Source of the DNA: Bdellovibrionales bacterium RIFOXYD12_FULL_39_22
GTDB taxonomy: Bacteria > Bdellovibrionota > Bacteriovoracia > Bacteriovoracales > Bacteriovoracaceae
Assembly (NCBI GenBank): GCA_001770205.1
Contig: MEQL01000060.1
Span: forward strand, 1-64,000
Length of the DNA: 64,000 bases
Direction of reading: 5' to 3'
The notes under the pieces were generated by a model, which was not told the origin of the DNA, searched no databases, and was given only the letters and a program-made list of their open reading frames with translations. The first letter of the stretch is position 1, and the number at the start of each line of letters is the position of its first letter. Positions 8,021 through 18,284 of the stretch are shown in pieces. A program made the translations under genes and the position numbers.

Positions 8021-11000
8021 TAACTCTTTTTATATTTTCTATTTTAATTACTATCACTATTTCGGCAACCGCCCAAGGAAAAAGTTCTGCCAAATCCACC
8101 AAGAGCGCTGCTGATGCTCAGCAAGAAAGCGATGCTGAATTTAAAAAAAATCTCTCCGAAATGTATCGACGAATAATTCGCTCCATCCAAGCACTTCGAG
8201 AGCAAATTGCCAGCAACCAAAACGTCCCCTTCCTCCCCAATTTATACTACCAACTGGCCGATTTACTCTCGCAAAAGGCCAATGTTGAATACTACATTCA
8301 AAAAGAAAACGAGGGATCGTATGATACCACCACTGCCAACGCAGGCAAACAATATAGTCAGGTAATTGTCTCAAAAAAAGAGGCCATCGATATTTATAAA
8401 AAAATCTTGGACGAATTTCCAAGCTTTGCTCAAAAAGCGGATACCATGTATGGACTAGCACTCACTCAATACTCCATTGATGAGTCTGCGGAATTTATTA
8501 ATAACACTAAAAAGCTAGTTGCCGCCTATCCAGGAAGTGAGCAGGCCATTCGCGGACAACTTCTAATGGGCCAATACTATTTTGATCAACGCATGTATCG
8601 CGAAGCAAGTACCTATCTAACAACTGTCTCTTCCGCCCCTTTTATTTATGAGCGAAATGTTGCTCGCTACCGCCTAGGCCTTTTGGCCTTAATTAATAGT
8701 CAATTCAAAGAATCACTCATGCGCTTTGAACAAGTAGTTACTGACGTAGATCTTAAGGAAAGCGATAGTCCTTTTGAAGTCTCTCTTAAGCAAAAAAGTG
8801 TAAAATCTAGTTTAAAAAGGGAAGCGCTTATTGATTCTATTCGCGCCTATACGGAAGTTTATCAACAGGACGCTACTCCTATTGAATACTACTCTCGCAT
8901 TGCCCCAACGGAGGCAATGTTTCAAGAGGTAATTGAAAAATTGGCCTATCGTTATATCTATTTAAAGCGATACAAATTTGCTATTAAAATTCTCCGCACC
9001 CTCAGCGAAAGAACCATCTTGCCTGAAAAAGTCATTAACGTTTATCAAGAAGTTCTTCTCATGATCCCTCTAGAGGACCGCATTGATCTACCGGTAGAAG
9101 AAATTCGCTATTTACTAGAAGTCTATAACCGTTGGCGATCTTTTTATGAAATCTCCGCTGAATTTCAAAAACAATCGTATAATTTTTTTGAAAAACAGGT
9201 ACGCGATCTTGGAACACGCGCCCACCTCTACATTAAGCAAAATGCCGGCAGTATCGCTGGAAGCAAGGGAAAATTAACGGCCGAAAAAGTTGACTACTAC
9301 ACTGAAAAGTCTATCGATTACTACAAGCTATATCTGAGTTTTTTTGGCAAATCTGAAAACGCAGTTAAAATTGCCACCAACCTTGCTGATGTCTATTTTC
9401 AAAAAAAACAGTATATGCAAAGCGGTGACTACTACCTACGCACCTACTTAGGCGAATTTGGAAAACCAATTGAAGCGAGAAAGTTAATTGAAAATGCGCT
9501 GCTTTGTTTGCAAAAAGATGCCGACTACTCTTTTTATGAATTACTGCGCGTCAAGGGCCTACTTATTCATGCACTGGAATCATATATGGCCATCGATGGA
9601 AGGTTTAAAAATGATCCAAAGCTTAATTTTATTTTAGTGAAAAGTGTCTATGAGCAAGGCCTCTATGAAGAGGCACTGGCCAGTTTTATTGAATTCATGA
9701 AAAGATTTCCTAAAACTAATTATGCGGTAGATGCTGGAGAATTAATCTTAGATTATTTTAATACTAAAAGCGATTATGATGGATTGGTTACTTGGGCATC
9801 CAAAATTTTAGATGCAAAAATTGCCAATAGCAAATTCAACAAGAAAGTAGCGGCCATCCAAAAGCAGGCCAGGTTAAAAAAATTACAATCACATGTTGAA
9901 TCTTCTACTGAATTTGATTCTTTCGCCCAAGGAAAAAGCTACTTGCAAACGGCCATGAATATTGAAGACTCCGCTTTGATGAATATTGCTTTGCAAAAAG
10001 CATTAAGTAACAGCAAAAAAGAAAAAGATATGGATACTTTTTTTGCAACTGCGAAAGTTTTAGCAGAAAAAGAGAGTGACCCCAATAAAAGGGCCGACAT
10101 TTTAATGTCGGTGGCACAAGAAAATTTACGCCTAACTAGATTTTTTGCGGCCTATGAAGCATACAAGGAAATTTACGACACTAGTAAAATACCGCTCAAA
10201 ACACGCACCAACGCTTATCTCCAGGTGGTTAGTATCGCTCTTAATCTTCGCGACTGGCCGCATTTGAATGAATTTCTAGGACACTCACTTAAATCCAAAA
10301 TATCGCGCAATATGCTTGTGGCCATAAGCGAGCAAGTCTCTGACTATCTCGATTCTCCTCATGAAGTCGAGGATACTATTTTAGAAGTTATTGAAAAGAT
10401 CGGCATGACTGATGCAATTTTACTCGGCATGTATAAAGCACAAGATCGACTAGGAAAAAGCGAGGCCAATAATACCATCGAAAAAACGGCCAAAATATGT
10501 AGCAAACGTATCAGTGGGGTACTCTGTGGCTGGAATCATTTGAAAAACCTTGATGAATTTAATCGCAAATTCATCTCTGCCATTTCCACCTCCTCCGCCA
10601 CCTTACCCAATATTGAAAAAAGTGCTGGGGCCTTTACTAAATTAATTGAAGGCCATTCCAAACTAGAACAAGCAAACGATCCTCATCTATCCATTATGGT
10701 TGCTATGCGACTTTCTGGCCTCTTTGCCGCCTTTGGTAATTTTTTAAAAAAGGGCTCGCTACTCAATCAAGAGGCACGACAAATTTTAATTCAAAAAGCA
10801 CAAGAAAGTATCAATACTGCCAATGGATATAAACAAAAATGCGCAAAGATCATAAATGCTACTGGTGCCGTAACTCCCGCGAATAAACTGTGTCTTTCTG
10901 GAAACTTTACGACAACTGATGACGGAAAATTTTGGAACGAATCAGCATTACAAGAAGGGGAAGTAGAAGAGATAAATCCTTCTAAATTTTCTACTCAGGA

Positions 11001-11280
11001 GAAAGATATCTTTGCCACCAACAAAGAAAATATTGCGCCAGTAAGAGAGATGGCCCGAGCATACTATGATAAAAAACATTATAATTATGCGCTGGCAACC
11101 GCCCTTTTTGGCAGTGCTAATTCGGGGGCCGGAGGTGATTTTTCTACCATCATCGGTTGCAGTGCCTTGCACTTAGGATATTACAACGAGGCCAGTTTTC
11201 ACCTGAAAAGAGCAACCGGGTATCCTGACATAAAAAACAGCTGTATGGCCGCCCTTAAGAAAATACAACTAGGAGAATAA
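8011..11280 (+). CDS. Large periplasmic TPR protein, GltD/AgmU-like candidate
   Basis: The 1089-aa protein has a signal peptide (cleavage near SATAQG). After that it consists almost entirely of helical TPR-like repeats (for example residues 135-235 and 460-580), with no enzymatic motif. In myxobacteria, GltD/AgmU is a very large periplasmic TPR scaffold encoded beside smaller TPR and barrel genes, and the order here is similar. The ATG overlaps the upstream gene by 10 bp, and the next gene starts one base after the stop. It probably serves as a protein scaffold in a trans-envelope complex. Confidence 0.6.
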   Translation: MRLITLFIFSILITITISATAQGKSSAKSTKSAADAQQESDAEFKKNLSEMYRRIIRSIQALREQIASNQNVPFLPNLYYQLADLLSQKANVEYYIQKENEGSYDTTTANAGKQYSQVIVSKKEAIDIYKKILDEFPSFAQKADTMYGLALTQYSIDESAEFINNTKKLVAAYPGSEQAIRGQLLMGQYYFDQRMYREASTYLTTVSSAPFIYERNVARYRLGLLALINSQFKESLMRFEQVVTDVDLKESDSPFEVSLKQKSVKSSLKREALIDSIRAYTEVYQQDATPIEYYSRIAPTEAMFQEVIEKLAYRYIYLKRYKFAIKILRTLSERTILPEKVINVYQEVLLMIPLEDRIDLPVEEIRYLLEVYNRWRSFYEISAEFQKQSYNFFEKQVRDLGTRAHLYIKQNAGSIAGSKGKLTAEKVDYYTEKSIDYYKLYLSFFGKSENAVKIATNLADVYFQKKQYMQSGDYYLRTYLGEFGKPIEARKLIENALLCLQKDADYSFYELLRVKGLLIHALESYMAIDGRFKNDPKLNFILVKSVYEQGLYEEALASFIEFMKRFPKTNYAVDAGELILDYFNTKSDYDGLVTWASKILDAKIANSKFNKKVAAIQKQARLKKLQSHVESSTEFDSFAQGKSYLQTAMNIEDSALMNIALQKALSNSKKEKDMDTFFATAKVLAEKESDPNKRADILMSVAQENLRLTRFFAAYEAYKEIYDTSKIPLKTRTNAYLQVVSIALNLRDWPHLNEFLGHSLKSKISRNMLVAISEQVSDYLDSPHEVEDTILEVIEKIGMTDAILLGMYKAQDRLGKSEANNTIEKTAKICSKRISGVLCGWNHLKNLDEFNRKFISAISTSSATLPNIEKSAGAFTKLIEGHSKLEQANDPHLSIMVAMRLSGLFAAFGNFLKKGSLLNQEARQILIQKAQESINTANGYKQKCAKIINATGAVTPANKLCLSGNFTTTDDGKFWNESALQEGEVEEINPSKFSTQEKDIFATNKENIAPVREMARAYYDKKHYNYALATALFGSANSGAGGDFSTIIGCSALHLGYYNEASFHLKRATGYPDIKNSCMAALKKIQLGE

Positions 11281-11281
11281 G

Positions 11282-11971
11282 TTGTTGAAAAGATTTTTTA
11301 CACAACTATTTATCTTAACAATCACTAGCATCATCTTCATGTCCAACAATGCGAGGGCCCAGTCGGCATTTTTAACTCAATATCCTCATCTGAAAAAATT
11401 TCTTTATCTAGAGCCATCGCCTCACCTATTTTTAGGATTAGGACTAAGTCCGCTGGGCCTAGTTCAAAGTAAAGTTTATTTTTCGGCCAATCTTTTTCAA
11501 CTACACTTTATTGAAAACAACTGGGACTTTGAAATTTTCTCTGCCTCTATTGGAAAAACAAGTGCCCAATCTTCCAGCGCCCAATCTGATCACTTCACCA
11601 TTCGCAGCAGTCCAAAATATAAAATCTATGGGGTGGTAAGTGCTGGGCCAGTGATTGGATTAGAATTTGTTCGCTTCCCCAATCTACAATCACGTCTTTA
11701 TAAAGGGGGATGGACCACTCCACTGGAAACTTTTTCGACTTCTGGAAGCTTCTATGGCCTGGCGATCAGTGAAAACATAGATATTGGAGACCACTATATT
11801 CTAAAGATCTCTCAACTGCTCTACAAACAGGGATACTCCATAAAAAAAACACATAACAACTGGCAATATCTGCTGTTTGATTCTAACAGCTACGAACTAG
11901 AAGACGAAGAAATCGTGGCGGCAATTAGTCCAGACACCGTCTTTATGCTAGAATTTTCAATCCTATTTTAA
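11282..11971 (+). CDS. Outer-membrane beta-barrel protein, last gene of the Glt-like run
   Basis: The 229-aa protein has a signal peptide (cleavage near ARAQS) and barrel-like alternating segments ending in MLEFSILF, a typical C-terminal aromatic signature for outer-membrane insertion. The start is TTG with AGGAG about eight bases upstream, one base after the large TPR gene, so translation is coupled. Its 3' end overlaps the convergent VWA lipoprotein gene by 9 bp, which leaves no room for a separate terminator. Confidence 0.55.
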   Translation: MLKRFFTQLFILTITSIIFMSNNARAQSAFLTQYPHLKKFLYLEPSPHLFLGLGLSPLGLVQSKVYFSANLFQLHFIENNWDFEIFSASIGKTSAQSSSAQSDHFTIRSSPKYKIYGVVSAGPVIGLEFVRFPNLQSRLYKGGWTTPLETFSTSGSFYGLAISENIDIGDHYILKISQLLYKQGYSIKKTHNNWQYLLFDSNSYELEDEEIVAAISPDTVFMLEFSILF

Positions 11972-13639
11972 ATCTGCATCACCAAATTTAACAGTTGCCG
12001 CATCATCGTCTACGCTAACACTCTTACTAGAAGTTCTAAAATACCTCGCATCATCAATAATACTGCTTTTTTCTAACAGATATACTTTAAGTCTATTCGT
12101 CTCTCCTACTGCTGGAATGCCTGTTACCTTTAAATTAAAACATGATTGAAGTCGATTATCACTTGTTTTAGTTAAAAGATATTTTGGCGTCTTAAGATGG
12201 TTGATTCGATCATTGTTAAAATTAGCAGGGGTATTTAATTTTAGCTCATTGTAATTTGAAGTACCGTCAAAATCGGGATCAAGCAAGGCCCCTGAATTTC
12301 CAATACCGGCAGTATATGCAATTCCCCCCAATCTAAACGCCAAGGAATCAGGAATCCAATCATCGTTAGTATCAAAGTCATCGCTACTACTTTCCAATAC
12401 TGCTACTTCTTCACAATTATTAAGTCCATCTCGATCTTGATCAATATACTTATCAGGATCTCCCGGGGCCCAACCAGCTTTTACAAAGCTCAAACAACTA
12501 TTAAATGGGTTTGCCAATGCCGGATGACAAGAAGTATCAGCGCAAGGCCTTCCAGTTGAGGCATACTCCACGCCATCGGAGACACCATTCTCATCACTAT
12601 CTTTTTTCTCCCAATCAGACCCTAGTTTCTCCTCTAATTGGTCACTGACTCCATCGCCATCACGATCTCCCGCAATCGTTCCGGTCTCAATATTCCAAGT
12701 AACATTCTCGTTAACCACAAAAATATCTTTAAGCGAATTTTTTACATTTCTAATAGGTGTAGAAAAACGTTCATAATCAATTAATTGTCCACCTCCAAAT
12801 TCGTAATAATCTCCATTCCCATTATTGGCCATCTCTTGTAACAGCGAACGAGCTGTATCATCTGCGCTATTGCCATAATAATAGGCCGTATTCAAGGCCA
12901 CTGTTTCCGCCCAGCTTTTGTAGTTATTGTTGGTAGCAATGGCGGCAATGGAGGCGGCCTGTAGCTTAAATGGCTCAACATCCACTATCGGGCCTAATTC
13001 ATCATGAGGGGCCCCATCACTTAAGAAAATAACCACGTAGTGCGAAGAGATTATTTCCTCTACCTGTGAATTTTTGGCCTGGTTAACATCGATAATAATA
13101 CGATCATATACTACCTGCAGGGCCGATTCATAATTAGTGAAACCCACATCCGATGAACAATACTGCGGCGTGGCCGGCAGACAGGCCTCTCCCTCTGGTA
13201 TTATGGGATTTAATCTGGTTTTTTGATTTTCAACATTATCAATAAAGCGATCTCTTCCTACGAAAAATTTTCCAGCATCCTCTGCGCTATAGGCAGTAAA
13301 GGCCCGCGCCTCACTAGAAAAGTTTACTAGCGAGTAAAAAACTTGTTCATCACTAATCGAATTATTTAGGTAATTAAGTAGTGCATCGTAACGACGAATT
13401 CCATCATAGTCGGTTGGTTCATCTCGATTACTAGAGGATTTATCGATAACAAAGATAAACTTAAGATTTGATTTTTTTTCGCTGGGAGGAACTGTACAAA
13501 AATTAACTTCAGCATCAACTAAAAATTCTCTGGCATAATGCTCTAATTCTTTTAACTCTTCTTTCGAACATCCAACGAGCACTCCTCCCAAAGTGAGCGC
13601 TATCAATGTCCAAAAAATTATAACCCTTAGTGCTTTCAT
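11963..13639 (-). CDS. VWA-domain lipoprotein with thrombospondin type-3 repeats (paralog A)
   Basis: The 558-aa lipoprotein has a lipobox ending at a Cys about 24 residues in (GVLVGC). A von Willebrand A domain follows with an intact metal-binding DxSxS (VIDKSSS) and a later FLSDGAP. Asp-rich calcium-binding type-3 repeats come next (DRDGDGVSDQLEE, DSDENGVSD, DQDRDGLNNCEE), then a C-terminal domain of about 85 residues shared with two neighbours. It probably acts at the cell surface in calcium-dependent adhesion or assembly. The chosen ATG overlaps the upstream TGA as TGATG; a TTG directly before it is possible. It is a paralog of the gene at 16382-18049. Confidence 0.8.
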   Translation of the reverse strand: MKALRVIIFWTLIALTLGGVLVGCSKEELKELEHYAREFLVDAEVNFCTVPPSEKKSNLKFIFVIDKSSSNRDEPTDYDGIRRYDALLNYLNNSISDEQVFYSLVNFSSEARAFTAYSAEDAGKFFVGRDRFIDNVENQKTRLNPIIPEGEACLPATPQYCSSDVGFTNYESALQVVYDRIIIDVNQAKNSQVEEIISSHYVVIFLSDGAPHDELGPIVDVEPFKLQAASIAAIATNNNYKSWAETVALNTAYYYGNSADDTARSLLQEMANNGNGDYYEFGGGQLIDYERFSTPIRNVKNSLKDIFVVNENVTWNIETGTIAGDRDGDGVSDQLEEKLGSDWEKKDSDENGVSDGVEYASTGRPCADTSCHPALANPFNSCLSFVKAGWAPGDPDKYIDQDRDGLNNCEEVAVLESSSDDFDTNDDWIPDSLAFRLGGIAYTAGIGNSGALLDPDFDGTSNYNELKLNTPANFNNDRINHLKTPKYLLTKTSDNRLQSCFNLKVTGIPAVGETNRLKVYLLEKSSIIDDARYFRTSSKSVSVDDDAATVKFGDADLK

Positions 13640-14553
13640 CAATGCCCTGTCCCTATGAAATAATCAGAAGATTGTAGCCAAGAATAATCATATTCTATGA
13701 CGGACTCATCTTCGACGGTTGGTAGTACGTTAATATCATAAACATGCATATACTTATTAGTTAAATTTATTGCATTACGTTCTATGAAATAGACACGAAT
13801 CAAATTACCACTGGAAGAATCTGCAATTGGAATATTGCTTATGATGTAGTCATAACATTCCGCCGTGGTAATATCCAAGCGTCGGCCATTGTCATACTTT
13901 ACTGCCAATCCAGAAATGCTGTGATCATTTGTTTCATAGAGCGGAGTATTGGCCTTGATTTCTTCAATGTTAGTAAGCCCATCTACATCAGAATCTAAAA
14001 TGGCATCTTGTCCGTCGCTAGTAGAGGGTTCCAATCCATTGCGAACTTCTAAATAATCTATAACACCATCACCATCGCTATCAAAATTATTAGGATCACT
14101 TCCTAAAACTTTCTCTTCACAATCATTTAATCCATCATAATCTGAATCGCGCGAAGGATCAGCACAATTTAACAGATGATTTTGCTGATCTTGCCCTAGG
14201 CCAGAGTAATAAACCAGCAGATCACCATAACCGTCTTCGTTGCTATCTTCTTTATTAATGCCAATATTGAGCACTGTATCATTGTCTCGATAGTTTGGTA
14301 TACCGTCACTGTCTAAATCGATATTGATGCGTTTGTTTTCAATTACTGTAGTTAAATTAATCAGGAAAAAATCACTACGCTTGCGATCTGTGGCCGGACA
14401 ATATTTGGTAAATTTCATCGTAACAGTTTTGGGTTTAACAGTAAGGGCCTTTTCCTCTAATGGTTTTAATTCTTTCTCTTGCTGACACCCACCTAACCAC
14501 GTCAGTCCAAAAAGAAAGTAATAAGCAATTAAAAAAGAAGGCCCTGTTTTCAT
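13639..14553 (-). CDS. Lipoprotein with type-3 repeats, VWA-less paralog
   Basis: The 304-aa protein has its lipobox Cys at about residue 23 (WLGGC), then an N-terminal segment rich in Lys and Glu that resembles its two neighbours. It carries Asp-rich type-3 repeats (DLDSDGIPNYRDND, DSDYDGLNDCEE, DSDGDGVIDYLE) and the shared C-terminal domain (Cys, then RVYFIERNAI). The VWA domain found in the paralogs is absent, so it looks like a family member that lost or never had it. GGGGAGAA precedes the ATG. It is coupled to the downstream VWA gene by a one-base stop/start overlap. Confidence 0.7.
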   Translation of the reverse strand: MKTGPSFLIAYYFLFGLTWLGGCQQEKELKPLEEKALTVKPKTVTMKFTKYCPATDRKRSDFFLINLTTVIENKRINIDLDSDGIPNYRDNDTVLNIGINKEDSNEDGYGDLLVYYSGLGQDQQNHLLNCADPSRDSDYDGLNDCEEKVLGSDPNNFDSDGDGVIDYLEVRNGLEPSTSDGQDAILDSDVDGLTNIEEIKANTPLYETNDHSISGLAVKYDNGRRLDITTAECYDYIISNIPIADSSSGNLIRVYFIERNAINLTNKYMHVYDINVLPTVEDESVIEYDYSWLQSSDYFIGTGH

Positions 14554-14574
14554 ATATAAAAATTCTCCCCTAAA

Positions 14575-16353
14575 TTATTGCAGTACCGGACTAACACCAC
14601 CACCACCACCACCGCCCACACCACATGGGCCAACATCCAATACTTGGCAGAAAAATTCACCACGATCTATACTAATAGATCCACTACTGGTGGATGCCAA
14701 ATTATTGCAGCTATAGACTCCTTTAATATCGCGGAACTGAAATTGCTTGTATATTGGTACCGCCTCACCTGGATTAATTAAACATTGTCCGACGCCTTCT
14801 CGCGCAATGATTTCCAACTTAAGTGTACAGGCCCCGGTGGCACCGGTATAAACTACGCTACCGGAACTATCTGGAGAATAACCGGAAGTATAACTAGCAA
14901 GTTGAATAAAGGCATTATCGGTCTCCACCACCACCCCATCATCAATTAGTCCAGACACTTTTAAGCTTAGTCCTTGACTGTGTCCTGGCCAATATTGAAA
15001 AATACCAGAAATGACTAACGAGGAGTTTAATGCAAGATAGCCATCATCCGAAAGCATAGCATAATCACACTTAACTTTTAACTGTTCACTATCCTCCATG
15101 GCACGCATTCTTTGAGTGGCAATGTATTGTACATCTCTCTCCAGTAAAGGAATTGTGACTGGTGGATTATAGGCCGGAAGGCCCACACCATCAATCTCGT
15201 TTTGCACCACACTGTAAGACGTAGCATTCGAAGCGCGAATAAATCCCTGTAAAAAATAATAAGTATCAATCATCCCAGTACCATTGGTGTGATCATAAAC
15301 CCCGGGTGCTGCAGACAAATACCCATCTTCAAAACGCACTCTTTGATTATCAAAATTATAGTAAAAACTTACTTCCTCACTGACTCTATTGGGACAAAAA
15401 CGATCTTTGGCCTTAGCGCGAACAAGGCGATATCCTCGGGACATAACGTAACCTTCCACAACTCCGCCAGTGCCTTGAACCCAATCGGTATCGAATTTTC
15501 CATCACCATCAAAATCCCATTTGAATAAAAATCCATGATCCTCCACATGACTTCCGCTTAAAGAGAAAATTTGGTTTCCATCAAACGAATAGTGATTATA
15601 TTCATTTCGCTCGGTAGCAGTAGAAATTGATGCTTGCAAAGCGGCCAGATCCATTTCCTCATCAATCAAATTCCAATCTGCGGGACAACTAATTCCCACT
15701 TCAAAGCTAATGGCCGTTATTTTACCTGCTACATCCGTCAGCTTCACTGTGGCATAATAGTATCCAGGAGAAGCAAAACTATGATCAAATTGCGCACTAT
15801 TAAAAGTAGAAATAGCTCCAGAAGGATTCTTTATCGAAATAAAATAAGAAGCTATAGTTGAATTATCATCGGTAGAATTGCTCAAATCAAAACTGATGGC
15901 CCCTATATCGAATCCACCTTCTGGCATAGAAACACCACCAATACTTTTAACCTGGCCACTTTTGGCAGACTGAGTGACACGCAAATCAATTTGGGGGCCC
16001 TGATTACTGTCTACATCTCCAGTATTAATGATGCTGATGGAGGCAGAAAGAGCAATGGTCGCTCCATCTTTTAAAATTCCTTTAAAGTAAAAGGTTTTGG
16101 CCCCTGGATTATCAAAAGAGCAAACAATATAAGTCAGTGCTACTTGGCCACAAGTTAGTAACGCACCATCCACATCTCGAACTTCCCATGATCCACTTCG
16201 CACACTTCCATCAGGAATGGAGGCACGTACAGAACTTCCCATCGAAGCACTCTTTGCAATAGAGATGGCAATCGCCCCATCGCCCTCCTCTTTTTCTGTC
16301 TTACAAGAAAAAAACGAGACAACCAACAGAGAAAAAACAATTAAGCGGTACAT
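14575..16353 (-). CDS. Ig/PKD-like cell-surface lipoprotein
   Basis: The 592-aa protein starts at ATG 16353, which has AAAGGAG five bases upstream and is followed directly by a lipoprotein signal ending in SFFSC. An upstream in-frame start would run into the preceding gene and is rejected. The body has immunoglobulin/PKD-like beta segments (ISFDLSNSTDDNSTI, FDGDGKFDTDW) and Cys pairs, ending in a poly-Gly stretch. It sits between members of the VWA/type-3-repeat family in the same orientation, so they may form a joint surface structure. The function is unknown. Confidence 0.65.
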   Translation of the reverse strand: MYRLIVFSLLVVSFFSCKTEKEEGDGAIAISIAKSASMGSSVRASIPDGSVRSGSWEVRDVDGALLTCGQVALTYIVCSFDNPGAKTFYFKGILKDGATIALSASISIINTGDVDSNQGPQIDLRVTQSAKSGQVKSIGGVSMPEGGFDIGAISFDLSNSTDDNSTIASYFISIKNPSGAISTFNSAQFDHSFASPGYYYATVKLTDVAGKITAISFEVGISCPADWNLIDEEMDLAALQASISTATERNEYNHYSFDGNQIFSLSGSHVEDHGFLFKWDFDGDGKFDTDWVQGTGGVVEGYVMSRGYRLVRAKAKDRFCPNRVSEEVSFYYNFDNQRVRFEDGYLSAAPGVYDHTNGTGMIDTYYFLQGFIRASNATSYSVVQNEIDGVGLPAYNPPVTIPLLERDVQYIATQRMRAMEDSEQLKVKCDYAMLSDDGYLALNSSLVISGIFQYWPGHSQGLSLKVSGLIDDGVVVETDNAFIQLASYTSGYSPDSSGSVVYTGATGACTLKLEIIAREGVGQCLINPGEAVPIYKQFQFRDIKGVYSCNNLASTSSGSISIDRGEFFCQVLDVGPCGVGGGGGGGVSPVLQ

Positions 16354-16381
16354 AAAAACTCCTTTGGTTTCAACGTTTAAA

Positions 16382-18049
16382 TTAGTTGAAATCCTCATCG
16401 TTAAAAACCACCGTGTTCCCGTTACGTACCGCTTTTTCTGACACACGGATGAATTTTTTGTTTCGTATTATAGAAGTCTGTTCAAAAATATATACTCTGA
16501 TTAAACTTTGATCTTGGCCTTCAATAATGTCACCGACATCAAGAGAATAACAAGTTTGTAATGGCCCATCGCTCACTACGGAGATAGAGTAATTCATGGG
16601 AACTAGTCCATAAATATCATGATTATCAAAATTAAGAGGAGTGTTTAACTTAATCTCTTCGTAATTATCAAGTCGATCAAAATCCTGATCTCCTTTGGCC
16701 TCGTCCGTTACATTAGAAATAACCGATAAATTATAACGAAGAGCTATGTCGTCAGGAATCCAATCATTATTAGAATCAAAACTCTGATAGGTAACCACTC
16801 CTCCAAATAAGGCCGTCTGAAGCATATACTCTTCACAGTCATTTAATGTATCACCATCGGCATCATTGGTGGTTAAATGGACACCACAAGATCTACTTCT
16901 ACTCGTGGCACTCACTCCATTAGTCAAACGATACTCCACAAAATCAGAGAGGCCATCTGCGTCGCTATCACCGGTAGCGGATGAAGAACTATGAAGGCCC
17001 TCCCACTGATCAGATAATCCATCACCATCACTATCAGCAAAGATCTCCCCTTTGTCCCAAAGAGTGCTGCGATTTATTACTAAAATATCTTTCAAGCTAT
17101 TTTTTAAGTTTCGTTCTGGAATGGAAAACTTGGTAAAATCTATTTGCTGTCCACTAGCAAACTCTAAAAATTCCCCTGAAGAGCGCGCGGCCATATCCGA
17201 TAAGCGCAACCGAGCATCTGGATCATCTCCCGTAACGGGAAGGCCCGTAACTAAATCTATATAAGGAGAAAAATAATACCCGGTATGAACCTGTACGCTA
17301 TCAATCCATTCTGGATTGGACTCAGTTAATGACTTTAGCGAGTCTATGCTGTATTGGATCTCAGGCAAAGTTTGTTGTATGGTCAACGCCCCGCTAGGAA
17401 TCCAGGGGGCACCATCGGAGACAAAAAATATTACGTAATAAGAGGAGATGATCTCGGCGGCCGTTTTAGCGGCAGTAATATCACTTTGAATCCACGCTTT
17501 AACTGCTGCAACTGCCGCCGTATAATTAGTGGCCCCGGAATCACCAGTAGCAGTATTGCTCCACTGTGTATTGATCAAATCAGCGAAGGCAGCTTTGTTA
17601 TTAGAAAAAGTGGAATAACTCGGATGAGATAACCCCGCACTCACCACGCTAGCGGCAGTACTAAAATCAACCAAACTATAAAAGATTGAATCATCTTCCG
17701 GTATTGATTCTAAAAAACCCACAATGGGAGCATAGCGCCGACTTCCCTCCGGATCTGTGCCAATTACTTCCGCTCCTGAATCAGGAACACCATCACCTGT
17801 TATATCCAAAATTCTTCTTTGATTGCTGCCAGATTTATCCAACACAAAAATAAACTTCAAGTAAGTCTTTACTTGATTAGCTGGGGTAGTACAAAAATTA
17901 ACGTCCACCTTAGTCTTACCATAGTCGTGCACTCGAAGCGGCTCCAACTCTTTTAACTGTTCACTGTTTTTGCAACCAAAAAAGAAAAGTGCCAAAAAAA
18001 ACAATGGCCAAATTGAAATCCTCTTTGTCTGCAATATCACTCCTGGCAT
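16382..18049 (-). CDS. VWA-domain lipoprotein with thrombospondin type-3 repeats (paralog B)
   Basis: The 555-aa paralog of 11963-13639 has lipobox Cys26 (LFFFGC), the N-terminal motif NFCTTP also seen in paralog A as NFCTVP, and a VWA domain with DxSxS at Asp71/Ser73/Ser75 (LDKSGSN). Type-3 repeats (DSDGDGLSDQWEG, DSDADGLSDFVEY, TNDADGDTLNDCEE) and the shared C-terminal domain follow. The start chosen is the ATG at 18049, with GGAGAG about eight bases upstream. A longer frame lacks such a site. It is the first gene of the minus-strand surface-protein block and follows the terminator of the motor operon. Confidence 0.8.
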   Translation of the reverse strand: MPGVILQTKRISIWPLFFLALFFFGCKNSEQLKELEPLRVHDYGKTKVDVNFCTTPANQVKTYLKFIFVLDKSGSNQRRILDITGDGVPDSGAEVIGTDPEGSRRYAPIVGFLESIPEDDSIFYSLVDFSTAASVVSAGLSHPSYSTFSNNKAAFADLINTQWSNTATGDSGATNYTAAVAAVKAWIQSDITAAKTAAEIISSYYVIFFVSDGAPWIPSGALTIQQTLPEIQYSIDSLKSLTESNPEWIDSVQVHTGYYFSPYIDLVTGLPVTGDDPDARLRLSDMAARSSGEFLEFASGQQIDFTKFSIPERNLKNSLKDILVINRSTLWDKGEIFADSDGDGLSDQWEGLHSSSSATGDSDADGLSDFVEYRLTNGVSATSRSRSCGVHLTTNDADGDTLNDCEEYMLQTALFGGVVTYQSFDSNNDWIPDDIALRYNLSVISNVTDEAKGDQDFDRLDNYEEIKLNTPLNFDNHDIYGLVPMNYSISVVSDGPLQTCYSLDVGDIIEGQDQSLIRVYIFEQTSIIRNKKFIRVSEKAVRNGNTVVFNDEDFN

Positions 18050-18234
18050 TTTCACTCTCCGGTAAACGCAAATCTTATGCTCAATCAACTACGTACTGCG
18101 CATAGGCAATTATAAGATGGCCGGCTCGCCTCTCCTAAGATTATGAAAAAACCTTCTGATTTTATCGGTTAACTTGCGGTAAACATTAAGTAAGTCTTTC
18201 ACTGAGAGCTACTTTAAATTTTGCTTTAGAAATT

Positions 18235-18252
18235 AAAAAGTGCCCACTTTTT
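18235..18252 (-). terminator. Rho-independent terminator of the motor operon
   Basis: AAAAAGT/ACTTTTT arms of 7 bp enclose a GCCC loop, and the minus-strand side ends in a run of T. It lies 33 bases after the last gene of the 18.3-26.7 kb operon. Confidence 0.6.
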
Positions 18253-18284
18253 GAGGCATCAATTTCTATCTTATTGAAAAGTGC

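Noticed and set aside
16354..16446. N-terminal extension of the Ig/PKD-like lipoprotein
   Set aside because: It would overlap the preceding VWA gene, while ATG 16353 has a strong ribosome binding site and is followed at once by a lipoprotein signal.
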